Source of the DNA: an uncultured bacterium
GTDB lineage: Bacteria > Bacillota > Clostridia > Lachnospirales > Lachnospiraceae
Direction of reading: 5' to 3'
Assembly: GCA_905215405.1 (NCBI GenBank)
Contig: CAJMQE010000013.1
Location: 1 to 57,869, forward strand
Length of the DNA: 57,869 bases
Made by a program: the position numbers and the translations under genes. Below the pieces are notes generated by a model. The model did not search any database. It worked only from the letters and a program-made list of their open reading frames with translations, and was not told where the DNA came from. Each line of letters begins with the position of its first letter. Positions within the stretch are counted from its first letter, which is position 1. Shown piece after piece: positions 43,894-52,610 of the stretch.

Positions 43894-45702
43894 TCAATCC
43901 TTAGCTCTACTCTGCTTTTCTTCATTCTTTGCCTGTGTCCCTGACAGTTTCTGCATTTCTTCGACTGCGATTTTATAATATTCCTTCGCATAGCGATATT
44001 GTTTCAGCGAATACTCGCCAAACTCGACGCCAAGTCCCATTTTATATTCGCACCAGTTGCTCCAGAACAGTCCACACGCTGCAATCAGACAGTAAATCTT
44101 AATTCTGACTTCTTCTCTGCATTTCTTTTCAAAATACAGATCGATCAGCTGATCCATTTGTGCCCGGTCATACATGGCAAATGTGCCATACATCGCAATA
44201 TCAATATGGGGATCACACATACCAGCCATCTCCCAGTCGATCAATCGTACTTTCTCCGCCTGGCCCTGCTCCCTTACGAACAGAAAATTATCATAGACTG
44301 GATCAATATGGGATAACACTTCTTTTTCCTTGAACATGTCGATATACTTCTTCAGCGAAAATACCTTCTCTTTTGTATCACGATAATCTTTATAAAAGGA
44401 TTCCCTGGAGTCCCACAAAGTTTCATAGGTATTGATCTGCTCAAATATATCGAACCGGTGATCTACGACAAGACCGAGTTTGTGAAACTTATGTAAGGTG
44501 TCCATGCACTGTTTTACATCTGCCTCTTTATATGGATCGCACACCCTCGCATTTTCAAAAAATGCTGTGATCATATACCCATTTTCAGGATTAAATGCCA
44601 CAATATTTTCGCACATTTCACTTTGCTTCAACTCACTGTAGACCTGCGCTTCCTGAAATCGGTCAAATAGATGTACCGATTTGTCATCCGGGATTTTCAT
44701 GATATATTTCTTATCTGCCACTGAAAACAGGAACGAGTGATTGGAAAGTCCTTTTTTCAGAATTGAGATATTAACAATATCCTTTACTGTCACATGAAGT
44801 GCTTTCTCGATCATCTGAATGGCATCTGTCTTAATATGATTTGATCCTCTGTCCACTTCACACAGCTGTTCAAATGTATTAATTTCTATGATCGTATCAG
44901 CCTTTACCACTTTGGCTGCAACTACCATCTTATCTTTTTCATACAGACACTCTTCCCAGAAGGCATCCTGATAGAAACGGTTCTCATCCAGTTGCTCTAA
45001 TTTATCTTTTACATAATCCGAATCTTCCTTTAACAGGTAGCAGATGCTGATATCAACATTTCCTTTATCTTCCTGGTCGACACGGACCAGTTCACTTTTA
45101 TTATTCACTCGAAAAGTACTTTCCTCTGTCATCCTGTCTCCCACCATATACCAGGAATACGGCTCTGCCTTATGAAATGGGTTTTCCCGACAGTAAAGAT
45201 CACATGGAAGAATATAGGTATTGGATAAATGTGCACTTGCAAGTCTCATGGAATGCAGATTATTTTTGTCTGCATAATCCCTGTTCACGATCAGATTTAC
45301 TCCAAACTCATCAATCAAATACTCGAACTTCTCTTTCATAAATCCAACAACAATATTAATATCTGTAATGCCGACCTCATGTAATTGTCTGATCAACCTC
45401 TCGATAAGTGGTTCTTTCCTAATTTCAAGCAGGCCTTTCGGCACTTCTGAATTAATTGGGATCATTCGCATTCCAAGTCCGGCCGCAAGAATAATTGCAT
45501 TCTGTGGTCTAGTCTGCTGCATATACAAAATACCCTTTTGTGCTACAACACCATTTTTCTCGATATAGCCATTTTCATATAATTCTTTTAATGACCGGTT
45601 CACGATTCCCAGCGAATGTCCTGACTTTTCAGCCAGATTTCTCTGGTTCGTATACCCCTCATGCACGAGCAGATTTAAGACATCTAAGCTTTGCTTGTTC
45701 AT
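43894..45702 (-). CDS. Winged-helix, nucleotidyltransferase and LicA-like kinase fusion, first gene of operon
   Basis: 602 aa. Winged helix at 1-62 (LLVHEGYTNQRNLAEKSGHSLGIVNRSLKELYENGYI). Nucleotidyltransferase at 68-285 (NAIILAAGLGMRMIPINSEVPKGLLEIRKEPLIERLI, with LPCDLYCREN). Choline-kinase-like at 295-580 (SHIDPVYDNFLFV with H-x-D-x4-N, VRLIDWEMAGMCDPHIDIAMYG). Same architecture as the 584-aa protein, but the sequences are far apart, so the two probably differ in substrate. Promoter TTGACA-17-TAACAT at 45867-45895, and a perfect inverted repeat in the leader. A C-terminal basic tail (GTQAKNEEKQSRAKD) is extra. Confidence 0.85.
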   Translation of the reverse strand: MNKQSLDVLNLLVHEGYTNQRNLAEKSGHSLGIVNRSLKELYENGYIEKNGVVAQKGILYMQQTRPQNAIILAAGLGMRMIPINSEVPKGLLEIRKEPLIERLIRQLHEVGITDINIVVGFMKEKFEYLIDEFGVNLIVNRDYADKNNLHSMRLASAHLSNTYILPCDLYCRENPFHKAEPYSWYMVGDRMTEESTFRVNNKSELVRVDQEDKGNVDISICYLLKEDSDYVKDKLEQLDENRFYQDAFWEECLYEKDKMVVAAKVVKADTIIEINTFEQLCEVDRGSNHIKTDAIQMIEKALHVTVKDIVNISILKKGLSNHSFLFSVADKKYIMKIPDDKSVHLFDRFQEAQVYSELKQSEMCENIVAFNPENGYMITAFFENARVCDPYKEADVKQCMDTLHKFHKLGLVVDHRFDIFEQINTYETLWDSRESFYKDYRDTKEKVFSLKKYIDMFKEKEVLSHIDPVYDNFLFVREQGQAEKVRLIDWEMAGMCDPHIDIAMYGTFAMYDRAQMDQLIDLYFEKKCREEVRIKIYCLIAACGLFWSNWCEYKMGLGVEFGEYSLKQYRYAKEYYKIAVEEMQKLSGTQAKNEEKQSRAKD

Positions 45703-45757
45703 AGTTGTTCACGTTTTCCTTTTTTTGAAATTTCTTGAACATCGTCTGAAAAATAAA

Positions 45758-45782
45758 TACATCTCTTACCTTAAGAGATGTA
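45758..45782. promoter_or_regulatory. Perfect inverted repeat in leader of Lic operon
   Basis: TACATCTCTTA-CCT-TAAGAGATGTA, 11-bp arms, lying about 55-80 nt before the ATG at 45702 and downstream of the promoter. It can be an operator for a dimeric regulator or an RNA hairpin; no long T run follows. Confidence 0.6.
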
Positions 45783-45866
45783 ATATCAATCTATTTACAA
45801 TATATTTATTATCATTTTCTATCAAAACCCATATGTGAAAAAGCTTCGTCATTCACATACTTTTAT

Positions 45867-45895
45867 ATGTTACTCTTTTCACCGTGTGTTGTCAA
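45867..45895 (-). promoter_or_regulatory. Promoter of Lic operon
   Basis: TTGACA-17 bp-TAACAT on the minus strand, giving a leader of about 160 nt containing the inverted repeat. Confidence 0.65.
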
Positions 45896-45957
45896 CAAAA
45901 ACACTTCCAATATAAGCAATTGCTATTGCTATGAACATTTCCTATTTATGACCTGAT

Positions 45958-46107
45958 TCTCAAATCACATCCTGATTCTTTAATTTCTTCCTAATCCTTT
46001 AACTACATTCTGATCCTTTAATTTCTTCCTAATCCTTTAACTACATTCTGATCCTTTAATTATATATAATCCTTTAATTACATCTGATCCCTTAATTAGA
46101 TCCTGAT
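45958..46107. repeat. 19-bp tandem repeat, eight units
   Basis: Eight units of 18-19 bp in the form CCTTTAATTNNNTCCTGAT, some nearly identical as 38-bp pairs. It occupies the divergent gap between the Lic operon and the tocopherol-cyclase-like gene. Confidence 0.85.
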
Positions 46108-46168
46108 CCACAAAAAGAAGGTTAAATTGCCTTTCCTTGTCCATACTATAGAAAAATGGAGGTAAATC

Positions 46169-46996
46169 ATGAAAATAACCAGAAAAAAAGGCTTTGAAGG
46201 ATGGTATTTCCACCATCAGAACGGAAACGATACCATATCATTTATTCCCGGTCACACCAAAAATGAATCTTTTATTCAAGTCATCTCAGATGCCAAATCC
46301 AAACAATTCCCTGTTTCGACCCTCACCAAAAAAGGTGGCAAAATAATCGCCGACAACTGCATCTTTTCAAAAAGAGGCTGTAAAATAGACCTTCCCGGTA
46401 TTCAAGGACGTCTGCGCTATCACGATCTCACGCCACTACATTCAGATATAATGGGACCTTTTCAGTATTTACCAATGCAATGCCGACATGGCATAATCAG
46501 CATGCATCACACTCTGAGCGGAACGCTCACCATAAATGGTACCCGTCATAATTACAATGGTGGAAATGGATATATTGAACTGGACCGCGGTACCTCTTTT
46601 CCACGCTCCTACATGTGGCTTCAGTGCAATAATTTTGCACGTCCATGCTCGCTCATGGTCGCAATTGCGCACATTCCATTTGGCGCGGTCAGTTTTACCG
46701 GCTGTATCTGTGCCTTACTATATGAGGGATGTGAGTACCGTTTTGCTACCTATAACGGAGTCCGCATTCTTGCCTTTCAGGAAAATCATATCTGCCTGCT
46801 GCAGGGTAAAAAATTACTGGAGATCAATATTCGACCATCCAGTAAAGGCCACCCACTTCGTTCGCCCGTACACGGTGAAATGAGTGGCATCATCCATGAA
46901 AGTAGCAATGCCAGCCTGGAAGTTCGTCTCTGGAACAACCAGAAGGAAGTATTGCATTTAAACAGTGCCCACGCTGTATATGAAGCTGTTCTGTAA
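46169..46996 (+). CDS. Tocopherol cyclase-like protein
   Basis: 275 aa. Matches the bacterial branch of the tocopherol cyclase family: FEGWYFHHQNGNDTISFIPGH at the start, RYHDLTPLHSDIMGPFQYLPMQCRHGIISMHHTLSGTLTINGT in the middle, and GNGYIELDRGTSFPRSYMWLQCN. These are beta-barrel lipocalin-like proteins. True tocopherol synthesis is not expected in an anaerobic Firmicute, so the substrate (perhaps an isoprenoid or lipid) is unknown. GGAGG stands 6 nt before the ATG. No signal peptide. Confidence 0.88.
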   Translation: MKITRKKGFEGWYFHHQNGNDTISFIPGHTKNESFIQVISDAKSKQFPVSTLTKKGGKIIADNCIFSKRGCKIDLPGIQGRLRYHDLTPLHSDIMGPFQYLPMQCRHGIISMHHTLSGTLTINGTRHNYNGGNGYIELDRGTSFPRSYMWLQCNNFARPCSLMVAIAHIPFGAVSFTGCICALLYEGCEYRFATYNGVRILAFQENHICLLQGKKLLEINIRPSSKGHPLRSPVHGEMSGIIHESSNASLEVRLWNNQKEVLHLNSAHAVYEAVL

Positions 46997-47084
46997 ATAT
47001 GTAAATCAACTTAACTATTTATTACTATACACAAAATACACAAAATCAGCACCTATCAGCGTTATCTCTATGTCCATCTCTATA

Positions 47085-48536
47085 TCAACTGTCCAGAACC
47101 ATATTGGCTATTTTGTGAATTGAATCCGTCATGCTAAGTTTCTTTCCCGTCTTCTCAGAATCATCACTTACACAACTGTCCACAATTGTGCCTACTCCAA
47201 GTTCAACCCCATTCATTGCTACCATACTGCTGCCAGTTGGAGCCATCGTACTGCCTGTCACAGAAGGTGCCATGCTACCGCCCGCTGTAAGCGCCATATT
47301 TCCACCAGCCATAGCTGCCCCACTTGCTGTCGTTTCCATATTTCCATCTGCTGTCGCTGCCAGACTTCCACCGGCTGTTGCTGCTATATTGCTACCTGTC
47401 GCTCCCTGCACAAATGGGTACATAAAACCGGCAATCAATGCTCCTGTATTTCCCCATTTACTATAAATATCCTGGTTTCCCAGAAAAATAGTATCCCGTA
47501 GAGAATTAAAGAAATTCGTCTTACCTGCTGCCGAATTTGCCGTGCTCTCTGCAAAATTTGAGATTCCGTATATACATGCGGTACTTGCGACACCAAGTTC
47601 TGCAAGTGCCAGTGGTGTAGCCGCACCAAATATACTGGTCGCCATAACTACGCCCAAGGCTCCAAGTGCTCCGACCACACCTACGGTTCCTATAACGAGC
47701 AATGTTCCAACAGCACTCAATTCTGTCTTTCCATCAGTACGTTTCGTTTGTTCCTGTTTCAGTCGTAATGCTTCTTCTCGTTTTTCCTCTTCTATTTGAA
47801 GTTTCTCAGCTGTTGCACTCTCATATTCATAAGCTGACTGAATTTCACTCTCATGAAGTTTCTGATATTCTTCACTTTCCAACGAACACATAAATGCATT
47901 TGTAATTCCAGGAATCTTCTTTATATCTTCCATCTCATACACTGCTACATTTTCCTCAGTACGAGCCCCTGCGCCCTGCACTGTCCTGTTCACAGCTTCT
48001 GTCAATTCTTCCAGTCTGGCTATCTCTGTTGATACTGTAGTATTTTCATGCTCTACCATACTATTCAGTACATTTTTTAATTGATATTGTACCCTGCTAT
48101 AGTCACAGGATATTTCTTCGATAGATGGATTCACCACTTCCACAATATCGCTTACCGATGACAACATTCCACCAAATTCTTCTGCATAATCGTTGAATTT
48201 CACATCTGTATATTCTTCCAATGCACTCTCAATTGCATCCTCGTTCAAATGCTTATGATAATCCTCATCTATCTGTGAATAGCGGTAATCATACACAGCC
48301 AGTTTTGCCTGGTAATCTACCAGCATATTTTCAAGTAATGGAATCAGACAATTCAAATGTACCTGCGTAACATAATTCCGAATACTGTCCGCGCCCTCTC
48401 CACTGTAGGAATCTGAGTCGACTACATCCTGCAGCTTTGCCCTGATATCTTCTAATGATGTGTGCCATTGATCCAGAAGTCTGTCGCTCAACTGTGTTAA
48501 CGTATTTAATTCATCACATTTAAAATCCAGCCCCAC
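47085..48536 (-). CDS. LXG-domain type VII secretion effector with glycine-zipper segments
   Basis: About 483 aa from GTG 48536 (GAGGGG 9 nt upstream); ATG 48545 or 48638 are alternatives. Residues 1-200 are an LXG domain (MGLDFKCDELNTLTQLSDRLLDQW, with DSYSGEGADSIRNYVTQVHLNCLIPLLENML). A coiled coil (AEKLQIEEEKREEALRLKQEQTK) leads to a long hydrophobic Gly/Ala segment (LLVIGTVGVVGALGALGVVMATSIFG) with G-x3-G spacing. The tail is a degenerate Ala/Thr/Gly/Ser/Met repeat of 7-9 residues. No enzymatic toxin domain is visible. By analogy with pore-forming LXG toxins such as TelE, membrane damage is a possible role. No immunity gene follows. Confidence 0.8.
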   Translation of the reverse strand: MGLDFKCDELNTLTQLSDRLLDQWHTSLEDIRAKLQDVVDSDSYSGEGADSIRNYVTQVHLNCLIPLLENMLVDYQAKLAVYDYRYSQIDEDYHKHLNEDAIESALEEYTDVKFNDYAEEFGGMLSSVSDIVEVVNPSIEEISCDYSRVQYQLKNVLNSMVEHENTTVSTEIARLEELTEAVNRTVQGAGARTEENVAVYEMEDIKKIPGITNAFMCSLESEEYQKLHESEIQSAYEYESATAEKLQIEEEKREEALRLKQEQTKRTDGKTELSAVGTLLVIGTVGVVGALGALGVVMATSIFGAATPLALAELGVASTACIYGISNFAESTANSAAGKTNFFNSLRDTIFLGNQDIYSKWGNTGALIAGFMYPFVQGATGSNIAATAGGSLAATADGNMETTASGAAMAGGNMALTAGGSMAPSVTGSTMAPTGSSMVAMNGVELGVGTIVDSCVSDDSEKTGKKLSMTDSIHKIANMVLDS

Positions 48537-48740
48537 TCTATTCATCCCCTCTATCAAAAAGTCTATCGAAAATGACTCTATTCTGCATATTTCTATATGA
48601 AGTTTATTATACTGGTGGGGACCATGACTTTCTACCATGCTTATGGCCCTGTTGCGCGTAAATGCATGTCCTTTAGTACCATGGGCTATATCATATTGCC
48701 TATTTTTTATTCAAAATAGTACTACAATTCTTTCCTTTTC

Positions 48741-49385
48741 CTACTCCACATGATCGATCCCTGTTATTTTGCCTTCGCTAATGTGAATAATCTCATCAGA
48801 TAGGAATTCCAGTTCCTCTGCATCATGACATGCCAAGATAACAATTGCTCCTCTTTCTTTTTGCTCTGTCAGGATATCCCGCACCTGTTCTGCACCGCTC
48901 TCATCAAGTGCATTGATCGGTTCATCCAGAATAACAAGATCAGGTCTTTCCATAATCGCTGCTGCAATTCCAAGCCGCTGCTTCATACCAAGAGAATATT
49001 TTCTGTAGGTTCGTTTATCATCTGGGTCAAGTCCTACTTTAATAAGTGTTTCCCGAATATCCTTTTCATCAATTTTTTTCTGAATAGATGCTAAAATCAT
49101 CAGATTTTTTAGTCCTGTATAACCAGCAATAAAAGATGGGTTTTCAATCAGAACACCAACACTTCTTGGAAATGAAATGTCTTTACCAAGTTCTTCTCCA
49201 TCCATTACGATATGACCACTACTTGGTAGGATCAATCCGCAAATTGCACGCATGAGCATTGTTTTACCTGAACCATTTTTTCCTTTTAATCCATAAATCT
49301 TTCCACTTTCCAATTCAAGATTCATATCCACCAGAATTGGAACTTTCTTGATTGTTTTACACAAATTTGTTATTTTTATTTTCAT
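48741..49385 (-). CDS. ABC transporter ATP-binding protein
   Basis: 214 aa, short exporter type. Walker A GKNGSGKTML, signature YSLGMKQRLGIAAAIM, Walker B LVILDEPINALDESG, H-loop LACHDAEEL. CcmA/BcrA-like ATPases of this type work with ABC-2 permeases in peptide export or self-protection. It follows three permease genes of the LytTR-controlled cluster. AGGGG before the ATG. Confidence 0.93.
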   Translation of the reverse strand: MKIKITNLCKTIKKVPILVDMNLELESGKIYGLKGKNGSGKTMLMRAICGLILPSSGHIVMDGEELGKDISFPRSVGVLIENPSFIAGYTGLKNLMILASIQKKIDEKDIRETLIKVGLDPDDKRTYRKYSLGMKQRLGIAAAIMERPDLVILDEPINALDESGAEQVRDILTEQKERGAIVILACHDAEELEFLSDEIIHISEGKITGIDHVE

Positions 49386-49490
49386 TTTCCCCTCCGCTCT
49401 GCCATCTTAAAGGCCTCTATTAATTGTTTTATTTTCCGAGCTACTTATCCTTTACTCTTTAGCGATAGCTACTATGCTGTATATGAGTCT

Positions 49491-50393
49491 TTACTCTTTC
49501 GCCATAATATCCATCCTACTAAAATACCGAAATCCTAATAGAATTGCGATACTGCCAAGCACAATTGCTGCAATGACTCCTGCCATCAAATTCATTCCAC
49601 TATTCCCTAATACCAAATTACTTCTCATTAACATTGTATAATTTTCCAACAGCAACGGATTCATAAAATATGCTGACAAAACACAGATAATTACAACTAC
49701 CATAAAACTGATCACAGGCCCAATAATCAATGAAAATGTCATCTGAATCAAGGAAATTTCCATGCTGATTACAAATGGAACTATGATGACTGCCAATAAA
49801 AACAAACCACTATGATAAATATCTACCGGTAACTGTCCAGCCTGTGGCATCGACTGAACAGGCATTTCCATAATCACTTCGCAGATATCTTTATGTATTG
49901 TCCAAATTCCACTAATTGAATGATGCCCCAATACAGTCCCTAGAAATAATGTTCCCCACACGATTACGTATAATAGTGTTACCGTGACCACGTTCCAGAT
50001 ACACTTACTCAACCACCACACTCTACGACTCCTGTTCTTAAGAAGCATATACATTCCCTGCCCTTCCATATCCCTTACTGCATAACTGCATACAAGAAAG
50101 GCCGGAATAATATTCATTACCATCCATAACACCGGAATCTGAAATGTACTGCTTTTTCCAGGGATGTACTTCTGTGTCCCCTGCACAAGATATAATAGAT
50201 AATCAAAGAACCCAGCATTATTGCATACATCGCCGATTTGCTGATGGCTTGTAATCATCCTGTTCAACATATAGATACTTACAATGACAAATAAGAACAT
50301 AACTGCATATTTGACTGTATTGGTTTTCAACCCTCTTATTACATCTGCTTTTATAAATCTAACTATCCCTTTACTTTCTTTCCTCTCTGCCAT
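49491..50393 (-). CDS. ABC-2 type permease
   Basis: 300 aa with six or seven membrane helices (TVKYAVMFLFVIVSIYML, VTVTLLYVIVWGTLFLG, IVPFVISMEISLIQMTFSLIIGPVISFMVVVIICVLSAYF, and others). A long extracellular loop is predicted between helices 1 and 2. ATG 50393 has AAGGAG 7 nt upstream and overlaps the previous gene by 23 bp. Probably pairs with the ATPase just downstream. Confidence 0.8.
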   Translation of the reverse strand: MAERKESKGIVRFIKADVIRGLKTNTVKYAVMFLFVIVSIYMLNRMITSHQQIGDVCNNAGFFDYLLYLVQGTQKYIPGKSSTFQIPVLWMVMNIIPAFLVCSYAVRDMEGQGMYMLLKNRSRRVWWLSKCIWNVVTVTLLYVIVWGTLFLGTVLGHHSISGIWTIHKDICEVIMEMPVQSMPQAGQLPVDIYHSGLFLLAVIIVPFVISMEISLIQMTFSLIIGPVISFMVVVIICVLSAYFMNPLLLENYTMLMRSNLVLGNSGMNLMAGVIAAIVLGSIAILLGFRYFSRMDIMAKE

Positions 50394-51141
50394 CCAAAAA
50401 CTCCTTCCTGTCTGCAAGCAGCATACCCGCAACGATCAGGCATATATTTAGGATCAATAGACAAATAATATTTTGAAATAGAATGGCTCTGTCTGTCCAC
50501 TCATTTCCATACACCAAAAATTGTTTCAGGAATAATGGTTGTTTTGCTTCCCAGGTATCATAAAATCCCGTTGCTATAATTAATAGCATCCCCCAAATCA
50601 CACTACCACCGATCCAGTTGCTTGCCAGTATAAGTAAAAAAATTACATCAAGCGTAAGCATAATGATCAGATATAATACAATACATGCTGGCAAAACCGA
50701 TATTCCGCTTGTTTGTCCTACCGGATCAGTTGTATACGAAAAGAAACTTCCGCTAACTGACCAGTTTTGTACTGTACTGGTATAACTACGACCAACTATC
50801 GCCCCTGTTATCATCCATATTGCAGATGTGACTGCATTTATCAGACATATTGAACGTGCCTGATCCATCCACAACTTTCGTCGTGCTTTCATTCTGATTG
50901 CACGCTGAATATGTAAGCCACCCTTGATCATAAAACTGACATACAGGCATTGTAAAATATATAATACAAGAAATACCGATCCATTCATCAGCAATCTGAT
51001 TCCATCCATAATGCAACAGTTACTTGCATACTTATCAAGCCAGAAACGCTCTCCCAGTATAATAACCGCAATACATATAGCTTGAATGCACACATACGAT
51101 CTGCAATTATATTTAACCGAATACTCTCTCCAAGTTCTCAA
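50371..51141 (-). CDS. ABC-2-like permease subunit
   Basis: 256 aa, six predicted helices (CIQAICIAVIILGERFW, LLMNGSVFLVLYILQCLYVSFMI, ILPACIVLYLIIMLTLDVIFLLILA, and others). It starts at TTG 51141 with GGGAG 6 nt upstream; no ATG fits the frame. It is different in sequence from the 300-aa permease, so the pair may form a heterodimeric channel. Confidence 0.75.
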   Translation of the reverse strand: MRTWREYSVKYNCRSYVCIQAICIAVIILGERFWLDKYASNCCIMDGIRLLMNGSVFLVLYILQCLYVSFMIKGGLHIQRAIRMKARRKLWMDQARSICLINAVTSAIWMITGAIVGRSYTSTVQNWSVSGSFFSYTTDPVGQTSGISVLPACIVLYLIIMLTLDVIFLLILASNWIGGSVIWGMLLIIATGFYDTWEAKQPLFLKQFLVYGNEWTDRAILFQNIICLLILNICLIVAGMLLADRKEFLDGREERK

Positions 51142-51162
51142 ACTTCTCTCCCATCTCTTTGT

Positions 51163-51762
51163 TTAATAAAGCTTTACCTTAATAATTTCCGGGTACGTCT
51201 GAAAAACAAGATCTATATTTCTATCTAAATAATTCTTTGTATCCATTCCAGAAAATTGGAGATATGAAATACCAATTGCTGTATAAAGTGTCCTCATCTC
51301 ACCATTTTTACATGTTGCACTTCCCTGATTAAATGTTGTCACCGCTTCGAGTTCCGATGAATTGTACCATGCACCTGATTGTCCTCTAATACTTGTAATC
51401 GGAAATCTTGCACTGTCTTTCTCGCCATGATAAGTAGCATCAATATCTGCAATGATAATGTCATAATCTGCTATCGAATTGGTATTGATATCTGGCCATT
51501 TTTCTTTAATCTGTTCTTCATTTAACACTTCATATCCTGTAACCGTAATTGTAAAATCATCCCATTCAAAACTTTCTCCTAACGAATAGGTTGCATTCTC
51601 TATTGATGGATACTGACCATTTACATAACTTACTCTGACACCAAATATAATAAGCAGAATGATTATTATTGTAGTAAATAGAAATCCTCTCCTGACTGTA
51701 GAGAACTGATATATTTTTTTCTTATTATCCTTTTCAGATATATGATTCGATATTTTTTCCAT
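51163..51762 (-). CDS. Membrane-anchored extracellular protein of the LytTR cluster
   Basis: 199 aa. One N-terminal helix (FLFTTIIIILLIIFGVRVSYV, about 27-47), then a beta-rich outer domain (ENATYSLGESFEWDDFTITVTGYEVLNEEQIKEKWPDI) of the kind found in the accessory proteins of this locus. Loosely similar in plan to the three 256-aa proteins (strand-rich domain of the DUF4352/DUF5027 type) but not a close paralog. AGGAG before the ATG. Lies between permease genes, so a substrate-binding or immunity role is inferred. Confidence 0.65.
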   Translation of the reverse strand: MEKISNHISEKDNKKKIYQFSTVRRGFLFTTIIIILLIIFGVRVSYVNGQYPSIENATYSLGESFEWDDFTITVTGYEVLNEEQIKEKWPDINTNSIADYDIIIADIDATYHGEKDSARFPITSIRGQSGAWYNSSELEAVTTFNQGSATCKNGEMRTLYTAIGISYLQFSGMDTKNYLDRNIDLVFQTYPEIIKVKLY

Positions 51763-51774
51763 CATGAGCTCCTA

Positions 51775-52608
51775 TCAGATTACATCTCTTTTTTTTGAAC
51801 ATTTAAAAACTAAACAAAACATATTGATTCCTATCAAAATAATAAGTTGAATCAAGATGCCTATTACCATTGACTTTGTCAACTTATTTAGCTGAATATA
51901 TCTCCACATAAATGGATGACTAGAGCCAAGCATACTTCCCGCTACATAAGAAACAAAGTAAATAATAAATGGAGCCATTACTACAATAAATCTATTTTCC
52001 ATAATAAATGTAGCAGTAAAACAGAACATTGTTAATAAACCAGCAATAAAGAACACCCAAACTATGTAAATTAATGTATAAACAAAGGGCTGATCATAAA
52101 ATAAGTCTCCCAGCACATTTTTAGCACTCATGAGATATAAAGCACTACATGCCTGCGGCTGATCAAATGGTAACATGCACATATTGATCAGTAGTGACAG
52201 TACAAGTGGAATAACTGCGATAACTCCTCCTGACAAAAATAAGCCTATCATTTTTGCAATATAATAATTTTTCTTATCTGTTCTAATAGCTATGTTATTA
52301 ATATAGTGATTTTTCTCATCGAGATATAAGGATGCCCCAAATGGAATTGCTGCAACCAATGGCAGAATTACAAAATATATCTCCTTAGCAGCATTTGTAT
52401 TCATAGCGATCCATGTCGAATATACTCCAGGGATGCCATCGATTCCCTTTTCACTACCGATTCCTGTTAACAATCCCGGTATATCCCTGACTGCTGGTAC
52501 TACATATGCAATAACATGATATCCTGTAATTGCAAGCTGAATAATTGCTGCCCATAAAAACAAACCACTTTTGAAAGCTCTTTTTAATTCAATTTTAATC
52601 AACCCCAT
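51775..52608 (-). CDS. ABC-2 type permease
   Basis: 277 aa, six helices, opening with GLIKIELKRAFKSGLFLWAAIIQLAITGYHVIAYV, typical of ABC-2 permeases. GAGG stands 7 nt before the ATG at 52608. The ribosome site overlaps the stop of the preceding 256-aa protein gene, so expression is coupled. Third distinct permease in the cluster. Confidence 0.8.
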   Translation of the reverse strand: MGLIKIELKRAFKSGLFLWAAIIQLAITGYHVIAYVVPAVRDIPGLLTGIGSEKGIDGIPGVYSTWIAMNTNAAKEIYFVILPLVAAIPFGASLYLDEKNHYINNIAIRTDKKNYYIAKMIGLFLSGGVIAVIPLVLSLLINMCMLPFDQPQACSALYLMSAKNVLGDLFYDQPFVYTLIYIVWVFFIAGLLTMFCFTATFIMENRFIVVMAPFIIYFVSYVAGSMLGSSHPFMWRYIQLNKLTKSMVIGILIQLIILIGINMFCLVFKCSKKRDVI

Positions 52609-52610
52609 AA

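Noticed and set aside
45958..46107. CRISPR or replication-origin iterons at the 19-bp repeats
   Set aside because: No unique spacers, no cas or replication gene nearby; simple tandem repeats explain it.
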